From: Bacillus sp. SG-1
GTDB lineage: Bacteria; Bacillota; Bacilli; Bacillales; Bacillaceae_B
DNA length: 64,000 bases
Assembly: GCF_000181495.1 (NCBI RefSeq)
Contig: NZ_ABCF01000006.1
Span: 1 to 64,000 of the forward strand
Direction: 5' to 3'
The translations under genes were made by a program, and so were the position numbers. Positions 17,594 through 26,740 of this stretch are shown in pieces (position 1 is the stretch's first letter; every line of letters begins with the position of its first letter). The notes beneath the pieces were generated by a model that saw nothing but the letters and a program-made list of their open reading frames with translations, was not told the origin of the DNA and searched no databases.

Positions 17594-18399
17594 ATGAAAC
17601 CATTACAAGGAAAGATTGCTGTTGTTACAGGTGCATCTCGAGGAGCAGGCAGGGGAATTGCTTTCGAACTAGGCAGTGCAGGAGCAACGGTGTATGTGAC
17701 AGGTCGGAGTGTAAAGGGAGCAACAACCGATAATCGACCAGAAACTATTGAGGAAACGGCTACTGGTGTTACTTCACGCGGTGGGAAAGGAATAGCAATT
17801 CGATGTAATCATACAAACAACAACGATGTGAGAGAACTGTTTGATCAAATAGAAAGGGAATACGGTCGGATTGATATTCTAGTCAATAGTGTATTTGGAG
17901 GTTCTGAAAGGGAGAAGGACGGCTTTTTTGGCAGCGGCCACTGGAGCATTGGGATGCTATGATGGTTGCTGGACCGCAGGCTTACTTGCTGACTACTCGC
18001 TATGCTGCACCCCTGATGATTAAGCACCGTAAAGGTTTGATTGTAAATCTCACTTTTTTTATAAAGGAGAGAATAGCAGGTAATTTATATTACGATTTAG
18101 CCATGAATGCTATCAATCGAATGACACTCGGAATGGCAAAGGAATTGAAGGAGTTTAACGTTTCAGCGGTTGCTGTTTGCCCAGGTTGGATGCGAACAGA
18201 AAGAGTTACAGATTCCGGTTTTAGACCAGAGGATGGAACAACGGAAACAACTGCATATGTAGGTCGTGCTGTTGTGTCATTGGCATCAGATTCCCAGGTA
18301 TCTAAAATTTCTGGTGAAGCAATTCTGGTGGCTGAGCTAGCAAGAAAATATGCCTTTACAGATGTTGATGGAACTAAACCTTTGCCGTTTGAGGGATAA
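17594..18399 (+). pseudogene. SDR-family oxidoreductase, frameshifted
   Basis: A short-chain dehydrogenase broken into two frames. The first part (17594-17962) carries the NAD(P)-binding VVTGASRGAGRGIA; the second (frame of 17959-18399) continues the fold (MMVAGPQAYLLTTRYAAPLM). Reading the second frame backwards gives WQRPLEHWDAMMVAG, the expected family sequence, starting right after the T run at 17924-17929. One T is therefore missing from that homopolymer. The catalytic YxxxK is also changed: YDLAM has Met in place of Lys. That makes genuine decay more likely than a sequencing error. Confidence 0.85.
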
Positions 18400-18525
18400 C
18401 CGGCTTCAGGTCATCAGGGAGGTTGATTAAGGGCTACAGTTTAATCTCCCTGCTTGGTCTTTATCTGGTACTGGTCTAAGGCTTAATCGATACTTCATAA
18501 AGGAACAGTTTAGTTTAATAAGGAG

Positions 18526-18717
18526 TTGTTTATTATTAGTGCAATCATAAGTATCATTCTATATTTAGTAGTTCTTTTGGGTGTTTCAATATTATTGTTT
18601 ATTTCGTTAGTTTCAATTTGGAGTACATCTGAACCTGTCATTGCGTACTTATTGTCGTTAATTAGTACTCATCTGATATTAAGTACATTCGGGGAGATGG
18701 GTAGAAAGGAGAAGTAA
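18526..18717 (+). CDS. Small membrane protein, hypothetical
   Basis: A 63-residue, very hydrophobic product with two probable membrane helices and a basic tail (GRKEK). The TTG start lies immediately after AAGGAG, which is too close for a good ribosome site, so the true start may be a few codons later at a non-standard codon, or the frame may be spurious. No family recognised. Confidence 0.4.
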   Translation: MFIISAIISIILYLVVLLGVSILLFISLVSIWSTSEPVIAYLLSLISTHLILSTFGEMGRKEK

Positions 18718-18834
18718 TAGGGTTATTGACCAGGTCAATCATCAGCTTTTTCTTTAACTCACAGGATTGTTGAGGAAGTTTGTGGAGTTTTTGTTATTTT
18801 TGTAAGTTCAATATATTAATAGGGGGGAGACATA

Positions 18835-19089
18835 TTGGATATTGGAGCTTGCTTGCAACTTTTTGAATCAATAGATGCTTTGTTAATAATCGGTCTTATT
18901 ATCTCTGTATTGGTTAATATGTATCAATATTTTCAGTTGAAACGATACCAAATGAATGATAGTTCCTATAAAGCAAAATGGCAGGAAGTGATGGGTCTAG
19001 ATAAACCATTAAATGTTTTATTATGGTTAGTGCTAACCTTGTGGATTGTGATTGGCGTACCGATGGCTTTATATAACTTATTCAATTAG
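18835..19089 (+). CDS. Small membrane protein, hypothetical
   Basis: An 84-residue protein with two membrane segments (ALLIIGLIISVLVNMYQYF and VLLWLVLTLWIVIGVPMALY) separated by a polar loop. The TTG start has AGGGGGGAGA about seven bases upstream, a strong ribosome site. No family recognised. It lies in the AT-rich accessory stretch. Confidence 0.65.
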   Translation: MDIGACLQLFESIDALLIIGLIISVLVNMYQYFQLKRYQMNDSSYKAKWQEVMGLDKPLNVLLWLVLTLWIVIGVPMALYNLFN

Positions 19090-19261
19090 AGTGCTTTTAC
19101 TGAAAAACAGTATGGATAAAGAGAGAAGGTTATTGAACAATTACTTTTACTTAACATAGGACATCCTTGAATACCTATTAAACTTTTCCTTATCAGAAAA
19201 TGAGAGGGCAGAACCGTTAACGATACAAAAATATCAGAATTCAAGAAAGGACGTTAAGTTA

Positions 19262-20176
19262 ATGATTAAACCACGTGCCTTACAAAAGGGTGATCGGGTA
19301 GCCATTATTGCACCGGCAGGACCACCAGACAAAGAGCAGCTGATGCAGGGAAAACGTGTACTTGAAGGAATGGGGCTTGATGTCGTCCTTGGAAATCACG
19401 TGTTCGATTTGGAGGAGAATCTTGTTGCTTTGGATCAAAAGCGGGTTGCTGATTTGCATGAGGCCTTTTTCGATCCTTCTATCGACGGGATTTTTTGTGC
19501 TAATGGAGGGTTCGGGACAGCTAGAATCGCACCATTGATCGATTACGTAATGATTCAGGGAAACCCTAAGATATTCTGGGGTTACAGCGATATTACGTAC
19601 CTGCTAAATGCAATTCATAATTTTAGCAGCTTGGTTACTTTCCATGGACCGATGGTGGCATCCGATTTGAATGACGAAGATAGAACAACAGAGACAGAAT
19701 CCTCATTTAAATCTTTATTCACTGGAGAATCTTTGACTTATGATTCTAGTGTTTCGCCCCTCGAGACTCTGGTTTCCGGCACAGGAGAAGGACGTTTGGT
19801 GGGAGGGAATCTAACTTTGCTCACCAATGGATTGGGCACGCCTTATCAAGTGAAAACGGACGAGGCGATCCTACTAATCGAGGAAGTTGAAGAACCTGCG
19901 TTTAAAATTAACTTGATGTTAACTCACCTCCAACAAGCAGGGGTCTTCGATGCTCTTCAAGGTGTCGTCATTGGTAATTTTCAAGCGGAACCAGATGAAT
20001 ATGAAAGAATAAAAAAAATGTTTAGGGTTTTCTTCGCTGGTGCGTCGTTCCCTGTTGTTGAGAATTTTCACATCGGTCATTGCCAACCTAATTATGGAGT
20101 GCCGCTGGGCGTAAACGCCAAACTCACAACGTCGCCGGCTCGATTGATGATTGATTCAGGTGTGAGCCTTAAGTGA
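19262..20176 (+). CDS. LD-carboxypeptidase, S66 family
   Basis: A 304-residue serine peptidase of the LdcA/MccF family, which cleaves L,D bonds such as the terminal D-Ala of muramoyl tetrapeptides during wall recycling, or inactivates peptide-nucleotide antibiotics in MccF relatives. Visible signatures are the N-terminal AIIAPAGPP, the nucleophile Ser in WGYSDITYL, the oxyanion HGP, the Glu in LLIEEVEEP and the His in NFHIGHCQPNYGVPLG, giving the Ser-Glu-His triad. The ribosome site GAAAGGA lies rather far (about 12 bases) from the ATG. No signal peptide, so cytoplasmic. Confidence 0.9.
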   Translation: MIKPRALQKGDRVAIIAPAGPPDKEQLMQGKRVLEGMGLDVVLGNHVFDLEENLVALDQKRVADLHEAFFDPSIDGIFCANGGFGTARIAPLIDYVMIQGNPKIFWGYSDITYLLNAIHNFSSLVTFHGPMVASDLNDEDRTTETESSFKSLFTGESLTYDSSVSPLETLVSGTGEGRLVGGNLTLLTNGLGTPYQVKTDEAILLIEEVEEPAFKINLMLTHLQQAGVFDALQGVVIGNFQAEPDEYERIKKMFRVFFAGASFPVVENFHIGHCQPNYGVPLGVNAKLTTSPARLMIDSGVSLK

Positions 20177-20346
20177 GTATTAGGTTCAGTTTTGAACGTC
20201 GGTATTTTTTAAGGTATGGGCTATAGTTAAATTAGCATATAGCCCTTGGCTATTGATAAGGCAGCATTTACCTTATAACATATTCGTCATCAAATTTTTT
20301 ATAGTGAGTTCAACAGCTATAGAAACAATGAAATTCTTCCAAATAT

Positions 20347-20377
20347 AAAAAAAGATCAGCAGCACCAGCCACTGACC
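20347..20377 (-). terminator. Terminator of the nitroreductase gene
   Basis: On the minus strand GGTCAGTGGC pairs with GCTGCTGATC (three G-T pairs) around TGGT, followed by seven Ts. In the same gap GGGCTATA/TATAGCCC (20218-20245) may end the LD-carboxypeptidase transcript, though it lacks a good T run. Confidence 0.75.
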
Positions 20378-20393
20378 ATCCTTTCTATCCCCT

Positions 20394-21173
20394 TCAACCA
20401 TTATTCATAAAATTCTGTTTATCTAAATAATTCAAAACGGTCTGTGAGAATTCATGATGAGACTCCTTAGTATACTTGGCAATGGTATAGATTTGAGCAA
20501 GATTCTTTAACCCTAACTGTTCTGTCATTTCCTTTAGTTTAGGGTTTTCCATGTATCGGTTCCAGCCATTTTTATCTCTATCCCTGTATATGTCCAGTAT
20601 ATCTTCATCCGAGTAGTCATGATACTGCTCGTAGTGTACAAGTCCTTGTTTGGGCAGCCGGTCACGCGGTGCAGGGTTCTCAGCAGGATATCCCAAAGAA
20701 TAACCGACAACCGGGACGACATTTGGCGGTAAGTTCAACAGTTCGCCAATTCTATCGCAATTGGCAAGAGTTGAGCCCATATAACATATGCCAAGGCCGG
20801 CATTTTCTGCTGCTAAGGCACAGTTTTGGGATGCCAAAGTCGCATCGATGGCACCTATCATAAAACTCATAAAGTTATCGAAATGGACAGGTGCTTCCTT
20901 GAGGTCAAGCCATTTTCTCATTCGATTGAAGTCGGCACAAAATGTTAAGAGAACCGGTGCATCCACCACCATTGACTGTTCCATATGTGCGTCATATAAT
21001 TTTCCCTTAATTTCTTTGTCTCTTGTGACAATGATCGAATAAGATTGCATATTGCCGCTTGAAGAAGCTCGAATTCCTGCATTTAATATTTGATCGAGCA
21101 GTTCTTGGCTTACTTCCCTGTCCTCATATTCTCTTATGGATCTGTGTCCGTGAATAACGTCATTTAATTCCAT
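20394..21173 (-). CDS. Nitroreductase-family FMN oxidoreductase
   Basis: A 259-residue flavoprotein of the NfsA/FRP type that would reduce flavins, quinones or nitro compounds with NAD(P)H. FMN-binding features are the N-terminal HRSIREYEDREVS, the ASSSGNMQSYSII segment, ENAGLGICYMGST and VVGYSLGYPAENPAPRDRLP. The C-terminal extension to about residue 250 separates it from short NfsB-type enzymes. AAGGAG precedes the ATG at 21173. It is divergent from the cysteine dioxygenase gene, so the 189-base gap probably holds both promoters. Confidence 0.88.
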   Translation of the reverse strand: MELNDVIHGHRSIREYEDREVSQELLDQILNAGIRASSSGNMQSYSIIVTRDKEIKGKLYDAHMEQSMVVDAPVLLTFCADFNRMRKWLDLKEAPVHFDNFMSFMIGAIDATLASQNCALAAENAGLGICYMGSTLANCDRIGELLNLPPNVVPVVGYSLGYPAENPAPRDRLPKQGLVHYEQYHDYSDEDILDIYRDRDKNGWNRYMENPKLKEMTEQLGLKNLAQIYTIAKYTKESHHEFSQTVLNYLDKQNFMNNG

Positions 21174-21362
21174 AGTAACACTCCTTCTGCTATCTGCTGG
21201 ACTATGTAGGTTCTTTATTCTTATTCGACTAACGATGTGTGCCTCCCTCTTTTTTCTTCATTTCCTTTGCAATGGAACTTTCTTTCATAAGGGTCATTCA
21301 GTGCATCATAACTATAAAGGAGTTAACTGTCAGCTGATAAAAATTTGACTGGGGGAAATCTT

Positions 21363-21923
21363 ATGCTGAAACGCAAGACGAGGGAGCTATTAGATTCACT
21401 AGATAAACCTTCGAAGTCTGATCTTAAAGATGTCCTATTAAACTTGGAGATTACGAAGCAAGAAGTAGAAGGTTCCCTGGAGAGCGCAGGTGGGAAGCCC
21501 TATTACAGGAAGCTTCTATATCAAACCGAAGAAGTCGAATTACTGGTCATGAACTGGTCACAGCTTGAATGTGCCCCTCATGATCACGGGGAGTCACAGG
21601 GGTGGATACAAGTACTGGCCGGAACTTCCGTTAATGCCGTGTTTGAAATTGATGAAAAGGGCTGGCCATCAGAATTGTTTGAAGAGCAGCATCAACAAGG
21701 CAAATGTTTCTATGCACCTAAAAGAGGGGTCCATAAAATGAGTGCGGGCGGAGGAAAGGACTTGGTCACTCTTCATCTTTATTCGCCTCCCATCAGCGGG
21801 ATGAAGGTATATGACCTGGAGAAGTGTGCGGCTTGTATCGTATCCGATGACTGCGGGGCCTGGTGGCCGGAGGAGCAGAGGCAGAAAGTGAAGGAAATTC
21901 AGTTAGAAAAAAGGATTAAGTGA
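21363..21923 (+). CDS. cdoA: Cysteine dioxygenase, type I
   Basis: A 186-residue cupin enzyme that oxidises L-cysteine to cysteine sulfinate with O2 and non-haem iron. The iron ligands sit in APHDHGESQGWIQVLAG (two His) and GVHKMSAGGG (third His). The TTG at 21345 is rejected in favour of the ATG at 21363, which has GGGGGA six bases upstream. The C-terminal CAACIVSDDC segment is cysteine-rich, perhaps a local redox or metal site. An inverted repeat after the stop may act as terminator. Confidence 0.9.
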   Translation: MLKRKTRELLDSLDKPSKSDLKDVLLNLEITKQEVEGSLESAGGKPYYRKLLYQTEEVELLVMNWSQLECAPHDHGESQGWIQVLAGTSVNAVFEIDEKGWPSELFEEQHQQGKCFYAPKRGVHKMSAGGGKDLVTLHLYSPPISGMKVYDLEKCAACIVSDDCGAWWPEEQRQKVKEIQLEKRIK

Positions 21924-21929
21924 ATACAA

Positions 21930-21967
21930 TGAAGACGACCCCTCTAAATCGATGAGTCGTCTTCATG
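21930..21967. terminator. Inverted repeat after the cysteine dioxygenase gene
   Basis: ATGAAGACGAC pairs perfectly with GTCGTCTTCAT around a 16-base loop. There is no T run, so termination is uncertain. Confidence 0.5.
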
Positions 21968-22045
21968 CTCTGGAAATTATGCAGTGGTTACTGCTTCAAG
22001 GACCTCGAAAGGATCCGAGGGGACAGTGCACTGTCTGTTAGGGTA

Positions 22046-23221
22046 CTACTGAGCTTTATTATCCCCCTGCTGCTGTCTTAGTTGATAAAGGGCTTTTTCG
22101 ACAGTCTGGGAGTTTTTCTCTGTGATTTCCCGTTTTCGCGGAATTTCCGGATAGATTCCAGAAGGATCATCCCAACTTACAGGAAGAGCAACGGGAGCTT
22201 TTTTCTCCCACCGTTCAGTCCAGGGTTTCGGAAAAGGAGGGAGCTTCTTATGCAGGCCAGACATTTCCATCCACAGAAGGCTCCATGCACGGGGCACTAC
22301 ACGCCAGATATCATAACCGCCCCCACCGACAGCAATCCACCTTCCATCACAATACTGATGGGCAAGTTCATGGGTGATCCTTGGAATCTCCTGATAAATT
22401 TTCATGGTAGATGACAGGTGAGTGAGCGGATCATAATAGTGCGCATCCGTCCCGTTTTGGGAAAGGATCACATCAGGTTTGAAAAACTCGATGACTTCTC
22501 TGATTGAAGTTTCGTAAGCGTGCAGCCACGATTCATCTTCTGTGAAGGCATCCAACGGAATATTGAAGGAATAACCATAGCCTTTACCATGGCCCCGCTC
22601 ATTAATGTTGCCTGTCCCAGGAAACAGGTAGCGGCCGGTTTCATGAATGGAAAGGGTACAGACATCCGGATCATCATAGAAAGACCATTGGACACCGTCC
22701 CCGTGATGGGCATCCGTATCTACATACAATACCCTGGCACCATACTTCTCCTGCATATACTTAATGGCAACCGAGCTGTCATTATAAATGCAGAATCCAG
22801 AGGCTTTCCCTTTAAATCCGTGATGCAGACCGCCTCCAAAATGGGCAGCGTGCTTTGAGGCTCCTCCCATTACACAATCCACAGCTGTCAGCGTTCCACC
22901 TACCATGAGGGCACTGGCTTCATGCATTCCTTTGAAAATAGGGGTATCCTCTGTGCCGATCCCATAACTTTCGGCCTTGTCCTGTGGGAGGGTGCCGCTG
23001 CCCGCAGACTTGACAGCGCTTACGAAAGCAGGATCATGAATCAAATGAAGCTCCTCATCAGTGGCCAGTCTGGGTTCTACAATATCATCTTTATTCAATG
23101 CGCCGGCTTCTTCAAGCAAATCAATGGTCAGCTTGAGCCTGAATTGATTGAATGGATGGTTGTCGGAAAAACGATAGTCTAACAGCTTGTCAGAATAGAC
23201 AAATACAGCTTCCTTTGTCAT
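22046..23221 (-). CDS. acuC: AcuC, histone-deacetylase-family lysine deacetylase
   Basis: A 391-residue class I deacetylase-like enzyme. In B. subtilis it removes acetyl groups from acetyl-CoA synthetase, reactivating it. The zinc site and charge relay are visible in DTDAHHGDGVQW, with the later Asp in SQNGTDAHYYDPLTH and the GGGGYDIWRVV loop. The start overlaps the acuB stop by four bases (ATGA), so translation is coupled. It is last in the acuABC unit, which is divergent from acsA. Confidence 0.95.
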   Translation of the reverse strand: MTKEAVFVYSDKLLDYRFSDNHPFNQFRLKLTIDLLEEAGALNKDDIVEPRLATDEELHLIHDPAFVSAVKSAGSGTLPQDKAESYGIGTEDTPIFKGMHEASALMVGGTLTAVDCVMGGASKHAAHFGGGLHHGFKGKASGFCIYNDSSVAIKYMQEKYGARVLYVDTDAHHGDGVQWSFYDDPDVCTLSIHETGRYLFPGTGNINERGHGKGYGYSFNIPLDAFTEDESWLHAYETSIREVIEFFKPDVILSQNGTDAHYYDPLTHLSSTMKIYQEIPRITHELAHQYCDGRWIAVGGGGYDIWRVVPRAWSLLWMEMSGLHKKLPPFPKPWTERWEKKAPVALPVSWDDPSGIYPEIPRKREITEKNSQTVEKALYQLRQQQGDNKAQ

Positions 23222-23865
23222 GATGACATACCGGGCATGTTTGGCCAGGGAACCTCATACCCTTCTTTCTTTAAATCTTCAATGACGGCCATCGGATTGA
23301 TAGTTCTTACTCTGAAGACGAGGATTTTATACTTTTCATCATTACGGTCAGGGTACACCAGCACACTATGTATGTTGGCGTTGTGTTTGCGAATGATGCC
23401 GGCCACTTCATATAATACACCCGAGCGGTTTTCCACCTTCACTTCAATTTGCGAACCAGGCTGATGTGCCCCTGTCAATTGGATCAAGGTATAAAGAAGA
23501 TCCGTCTCTGTAATGATTCCAACAAGTTTATTTTCCTTGACGATCGGCAGGCACCCAATATGATGTTCGTAAAACAGGGCAGCCGCTTCTTCGACAAAAT
23601 CGAGTGGGTGGCCTGTGATGACATTTGTCTTCATGATCAGCTTCAAAGGGTTTTGTAGTTCTTCCGCGGCCTTATCTTTTTGAAAAATAGATGGAGTACC
23701 GTCTTTGACATCCCTATCACTGACGATGCCGATCACGGCCATGTGGTCATCGACAATGGGAATGTGCCTGATTTTCTTGTCCCTTAATGTTTTGATTGCC
23801 TGTTCTATCGTATCGTCTGCTCTTAGTGTCTCTACTTCTGTTTTCATGATTTCTTCTACTATCAT
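23218..23865 (-). CDS. acuB: AcuB, CBS-ACT domain protein
   Basis: A 215-residue protein with two CBS domains (residues ~1-65, IRHIPIVDDHMAVIGIVSDRD, and ~70-130, IGCLPIVKENKLVGIITETD) and a C-terminal ACT-like domain (VENRSGVLYEVAGIIRKHN). CBS pairs usually bind adenine nucleotides and ACT domains small metabolites, so a sensor role for the acetylation switch is plausible, though the biochemical function of AcuB is not settled. It sits between acuA and acuC and is coupled to both. Confidence 0.94.
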   Translation of the reverse strand: MIVEEIMKTEVETLRADDTIEQAIKTLRDKKIRHIPIVDDHMAVIGIVSDRDVKDGTPSIFQKDKAAEELQNPLKLIMKTNVITGHPLDFVEEAAALFYEHHIGCLPIVKENKLVGIITETDLLYTLIQLTGAHQPGSQIEVKVENRSGVLYEVAGIIRKHNANIHSVLVYPDRNDEKYKILVFRVRTINPMAVIEDLKKEGYEVPWPNMPGMSS

Positions 23866-23890
23866 GTTCCCATCCCCTTTGAGAGAGTCA

Positions 23891-24523
23891 TTAATACATA
23901 TAGCGGTTCATGAATCTCAATCTGTCAAATTGCTGGACAGAATCACTGTTGATTCTTTTCCCGATTCTGGCCATCAGGCAGTTGGCCGGGTGTGAGCTGA
24001 TTTCAGGATCATCCGTCGCATAATATTCCAGCCCGCCTGCATTCATCATTTTTTCCATGATTTTTCGATACTCCCAAACATTAAGGCCGGTACCCTTTAA
24101 ATCCCAATGCCAATAATATTCAGTTGTGATGATGATATAGTCTTCCATTGCATCATCCATCATGGAAACCTTCAGCAGATTTTTTCCGACCGAAGCTCCT
24201 CTATATTTCGGAATGACCTCAATTGCCCCTAGCTCAATCAGTTCTTCCATTTTCCCTTGTGACCATCGTTCAAGAGGGTCGGGATACAGATATGTAACAT
24301 AGCCCACTATCATATTATCTTCCCGGGCAATGATGATTCTTCCTTCCGGCAGGCCGGCAATTTCGACAAGTGCCTTATGCTGTTTTTCCGGTATACGGAA
24401 GGCTGTCAGGTCTTCATGAAACTCTAAATCTATCATTTCACTTACTGGCACAGGTCCTTCAATGATAAGATTTCCTTTCGGAGTTTTTAATTCCATGGCG
24501 TTATAGGTTTTTTGGTGGTTCAT
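23891..24523 (-). CDS. acuA: AcuA, protein acetyltransferase acting on acetyl-CoA synthetase
   Basis: A 210-residue GNAT enzyme; in B. subtilis it acetylates the active-site lysine of AcsA and switches it off. The acetyl-CoA binding motif A region reads LGAIEVIPKYRGASVGKNLLK. First gene of acuABC, divergently placed from acsA across a 237-base AT-rich control region. The gene order matches B. subtilis. Confidence 0.95.
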   Translation of the reverse strand: MNHQKTYNAMELKTPKGNLIIEGPVPVSEMIDLEFHEDLTAFRIPEKQHKALVEIAGLPEGRIIIAREDNMIVGYVTYLYPDPLERWSQGKMEELIELGAIEVIPKYRGASVGKNLLKVSMMDDAMEDYIIITTEYYWHWDLKGTGLNVWEYRKIMEKMMNAGGLEYYATDDPEISSHPANCLMARIGKRINSDSVQQFDRLRFMNRYMY

Positions 24524-24694
24524 TTTGTCACCGCCTCAAAATAATAATACTTTAGTCATTATGACATAAATTCAGCAGTCATAGTAGGACGTAAAAGCCC
24601 TCTGTTAAAGCTTTTTTATATAATTTTAAATATGGGGGAAAAACGTCACATACCAATATTATAACAAAAATTAAAAATCGAACAATTTTTAAAA

Positions 24695-24723
24695 TTGAGA
24701 AAAATAGATTTTTGTAATATAAT
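24695..24723 (+). promoter_or_regulatory. Sigma-A promoter of acsA
   Basis: TTGAGA, 17 bases, TATAAT, ending 37 bases before the start codon. Confidence 0.8.
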
Positions 24724-24760
24724 AATATAGTAATTTCTTACATAAGGAGGAATCGTTCGA

Positions 24761-26479
24761 ATGAAGTTGGAAGCGCTGCCAGTAACTCAAGGAAACTACA
24801 ATCTTTCTAGTTATGAAGACACGTACAAGGATTTCGATTGGAATGAGACCAAAAAGAATTTTTCCTGGAACGAAACAGGCCGTGTGAATATTGCATATGA
24901 AGCGATCGATCGGCATGCAGAGTCGTTCAGGAAAAACAAAGTGGCACTTTACTACACGGACGACAACAGAGATGAAAAGTATACATTCAGGGAAATGAAG
25001 AACCTGACGAACAAAGCAGGGAATGTCCTGAAGACGCATGGTGATGTGGAAAAAGGTGATAGAGTGTTCATCTTTATGCCAAGGTCTCCGGAGTTATACT
25101 TTACTGTCCTTGGGGCACTGAAGTTGGGCGCCATTGTCGGACCGTTGTTTGAAGCCTTCATGGAAGGTGCTGTCAGGGACCGTCTGGAAGACAGTGAAGC
25201 CAAAGTTCTTGTTACGACGCCGGAATTGCTTGAAAGGGTTCCTGTTGATGAACTGCCTGCCCTCGAGCACGTAATCCTCGTCGGGAATGATGTAGAGGAG
25301 AAAGGCAAGTATGTTGATTTCCTCACACGATTTGAAGAAGCCAGCGATAAACTGGATATTGAATGGGTTGACTTGAAAGACGGAATGATCCTTCATTATA
25401 CTTCCGGTTCTACCGGGAAGCCGAAGGGAGTTCTTCATGTCCATAACGCCATGCTGCAGCACTACCAGACTGCCAAGTGGGTCTTAGACCTGAAGGAAGA
25501 GGATGTATATTGGTGCACTGCTGATCCTGGCTGGGTAACGGGAACTTCATACGGAATCTTCGGACCATGGCTTACAGGGGCATCCAATATCATTGCGGGT
25601 GGACGTTTCAAGCCTGAAAAGTGGTATAACACAATCCAGAAATACGGAGTAACCGTTTGGTATAGTGCACCTACTGCCTTCAGGATGCTGATGGGAGCAG
25701 GCGATGAGGTTGTAAAGAAATTTGATCTAAGCAGCTTGAGACACATCCTGAGTGTAGGGGAGCCTTTGAACCCCGAAGTCATCCGCTGGGGAATGAAGGT
25801 ATTTAACCTTCGCATCCATGATACATGGTGGATGACGGAAACAGGAGGACAAGTGATTTGTAACTACCCTAGTATGGAGATCAAGCCCGGTTCTATGGGG
25901 AAACCAATTCCGGGAATCAAGGCTGCTATCGTCGATGACCAGGGGAACGAGCTTCCTCCATATCGAATGGGGAATCTTGCGATTAAGCGAGGCTGGCCGT
26001 CCATGATGAATGCCATCTGGAAAAATGAACAAAAATACGATTCCTATTTCATGCCGGGTGACTGGTATGTATCCGGGGATTCTGCTTACATGGATGAAGA
26101 CGGATATTTCTGGTTCCAAGGACGAATCGATGATGTCATCATGACTTCAGGCGAAAGAGTAGGGCCGTTCGAAGTTGAAAGTAAACTGGTTGAACATCCG
26201 GCAGTGGCAGAAGCTGGGGTAATCGGTAAGCCGGATCCGGTTCGCGGGGAAATCATCAAGGCTTTCGTTGCATTGCGTGAAGGATACGAAGTAACGGATG
26301 AGCTGAAAGAGGAAATCCGCCAGTTTGTGAAAAAAGGATTGGCTGCTCATGCGGCTCCGAGAGAAATCGAATTCAAAGAGAAGCTGCCGAAAACACGCAG
26401 CGGTAAAATCATGAGACGTGTGTTGAAAGCATGGGAACTAGACCTTCCGACAGGGGACTTATCGACAATGGAAGATTGA
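24761..26479 (+). CDS. acsA: Acetyl-CoA synthetase AcsA
   Basis: A 572-residue AMP-forming acyl-CoA synthetase that activates acetate. The P-loop-like motif is HYTSGSTGKPKGVLH, and the adenylate-binding TWWMTETGGQ and GDSAYMDEDGYFWFQGRIDD follow. The C-terminal PKTRSGKIMRR holds the catalytic lysine that AcuA would acetylate. Its length is the same as the B. subtilis AcsA. AGGAGGA precedes the ATG. Genes for its inactivating acetylase and deacetylase are divergent next door, giving a local on/off switch. Confidence 0.96.
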   Translation: MKLEALPVTQGNYNLSSYEDTYKDFDWNETKKNFSWNETGRVNIAYEAIDRHAESFRKNKVALYYTDDNRDEKYTFREMKNLTNKAGNVLKTHGDVEKGDRVFIFMPRSPELYFTVLGALKLGAIVGPLFEAFMEGAVRDRLEDSEAKVLVTTPELLERVPVDELPALEHVILVGNDVEEKGKYVDFLTRFEEASDKLDIEWVDLKDGMILHYTSGSTGKPKGVLHVHNAMLQHYQTAKWVLDLKEEDVYWCTADPGWVTGTSYGIFGPWLTGASNIIAGGRFKPEKWYNTIQKYGVTVWYSAPTAFRMLMGAGDEVVKKFDLSSLRHILSVGEPLNPEVIRWGMKVFNLRIHDTWWMTETGGQVICNYPSMEIKPGSMGKPIPGIKAAIVDDQGNELPPYRMGNLAIKRGWPSMMNAIWKNEQKYDSYFMPGDWYVSGDSAYMDEDGYFWFQGRIDDVIMTSGERVGPFEVESKLVEHPAVAEAGVIGKPDPVRGEIIKAFVALREGYEVTDELKEEIRQFVKKGLAAHAAPREIEFKEKLPKTRSGKIMRRVLKAWELDLPTGDLSTMED

Positions 26480-26488
26480 TTAACAGGA

Positions 26489-26518
26489 AAACCGCTCAGT
26501 GATCTGGGCGGTTTTTTT
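26489..26518 (+). terminator. Terminator after acsA
   Basis: AAACCGCTCAG pairs with CTGGGCGGTTT around TGAT, followed by more Ts. Confidence 0.88.
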
Positions 26519-26570
26519 GATTTGATTTGTGGTGGTATTCTAAATGTGAATCTCAACGGATACAAAGATT

Positions 26571-26632
26571 CTTTAACACTTTAAAGCGTAAAGAGGGACT
26601 GTCCCTTTTCGTGGTTTAACGTGCTAAAGTGT
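26571..26632. repeat. Dispersed palindrome, copy 2
   Basis: Arms AACACTTTAAAGC... and ...GTGCTAAAGTGTT surround AGAGGGACTGTCCCTTT. Imperfect relative of the element at 6613. Confidence 0.8.
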
Positions 26633-26643
26633 TCGATGAAACA

Positions 26644-26680
26644 AAAAGAGGTGGATCCGCCTGAGCGGATTCACCTCTTT
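26644..26680 (-). terminator. Terminator of the class A PBP gene
   Basis: AAAGAGGTG and ATCCGC pair with GCGGAT and CACCTCTTT, followed on the minus strand by TTTTTGTTT. Confidence 0.85.
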
Positions 26681-26740
26681 TGTTGTTGGTTATCCTTGGT
26701 TGTTGTTGGTTATCCTTGGTTGTTGTTGGTTATCCTTGGT
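26681..26740. repeat. Three 20-bp direct repeats at the PBP gene 3' end
   Basis: Three identical 20-base units in exact register (26681, 26701, 26721). The most upstream one, seen from the gene, contains the stop codon and the last codons of the PBP gene. The other two repeat that stop region after the gene. Confidence 0.95.

Noticed and set aside
24524-24760. cre site between acuA and acsA
   Set aside because: The best candidate (TGTTAAAGCTTTTT near 24603) misses several consensus positions, including the central CG.
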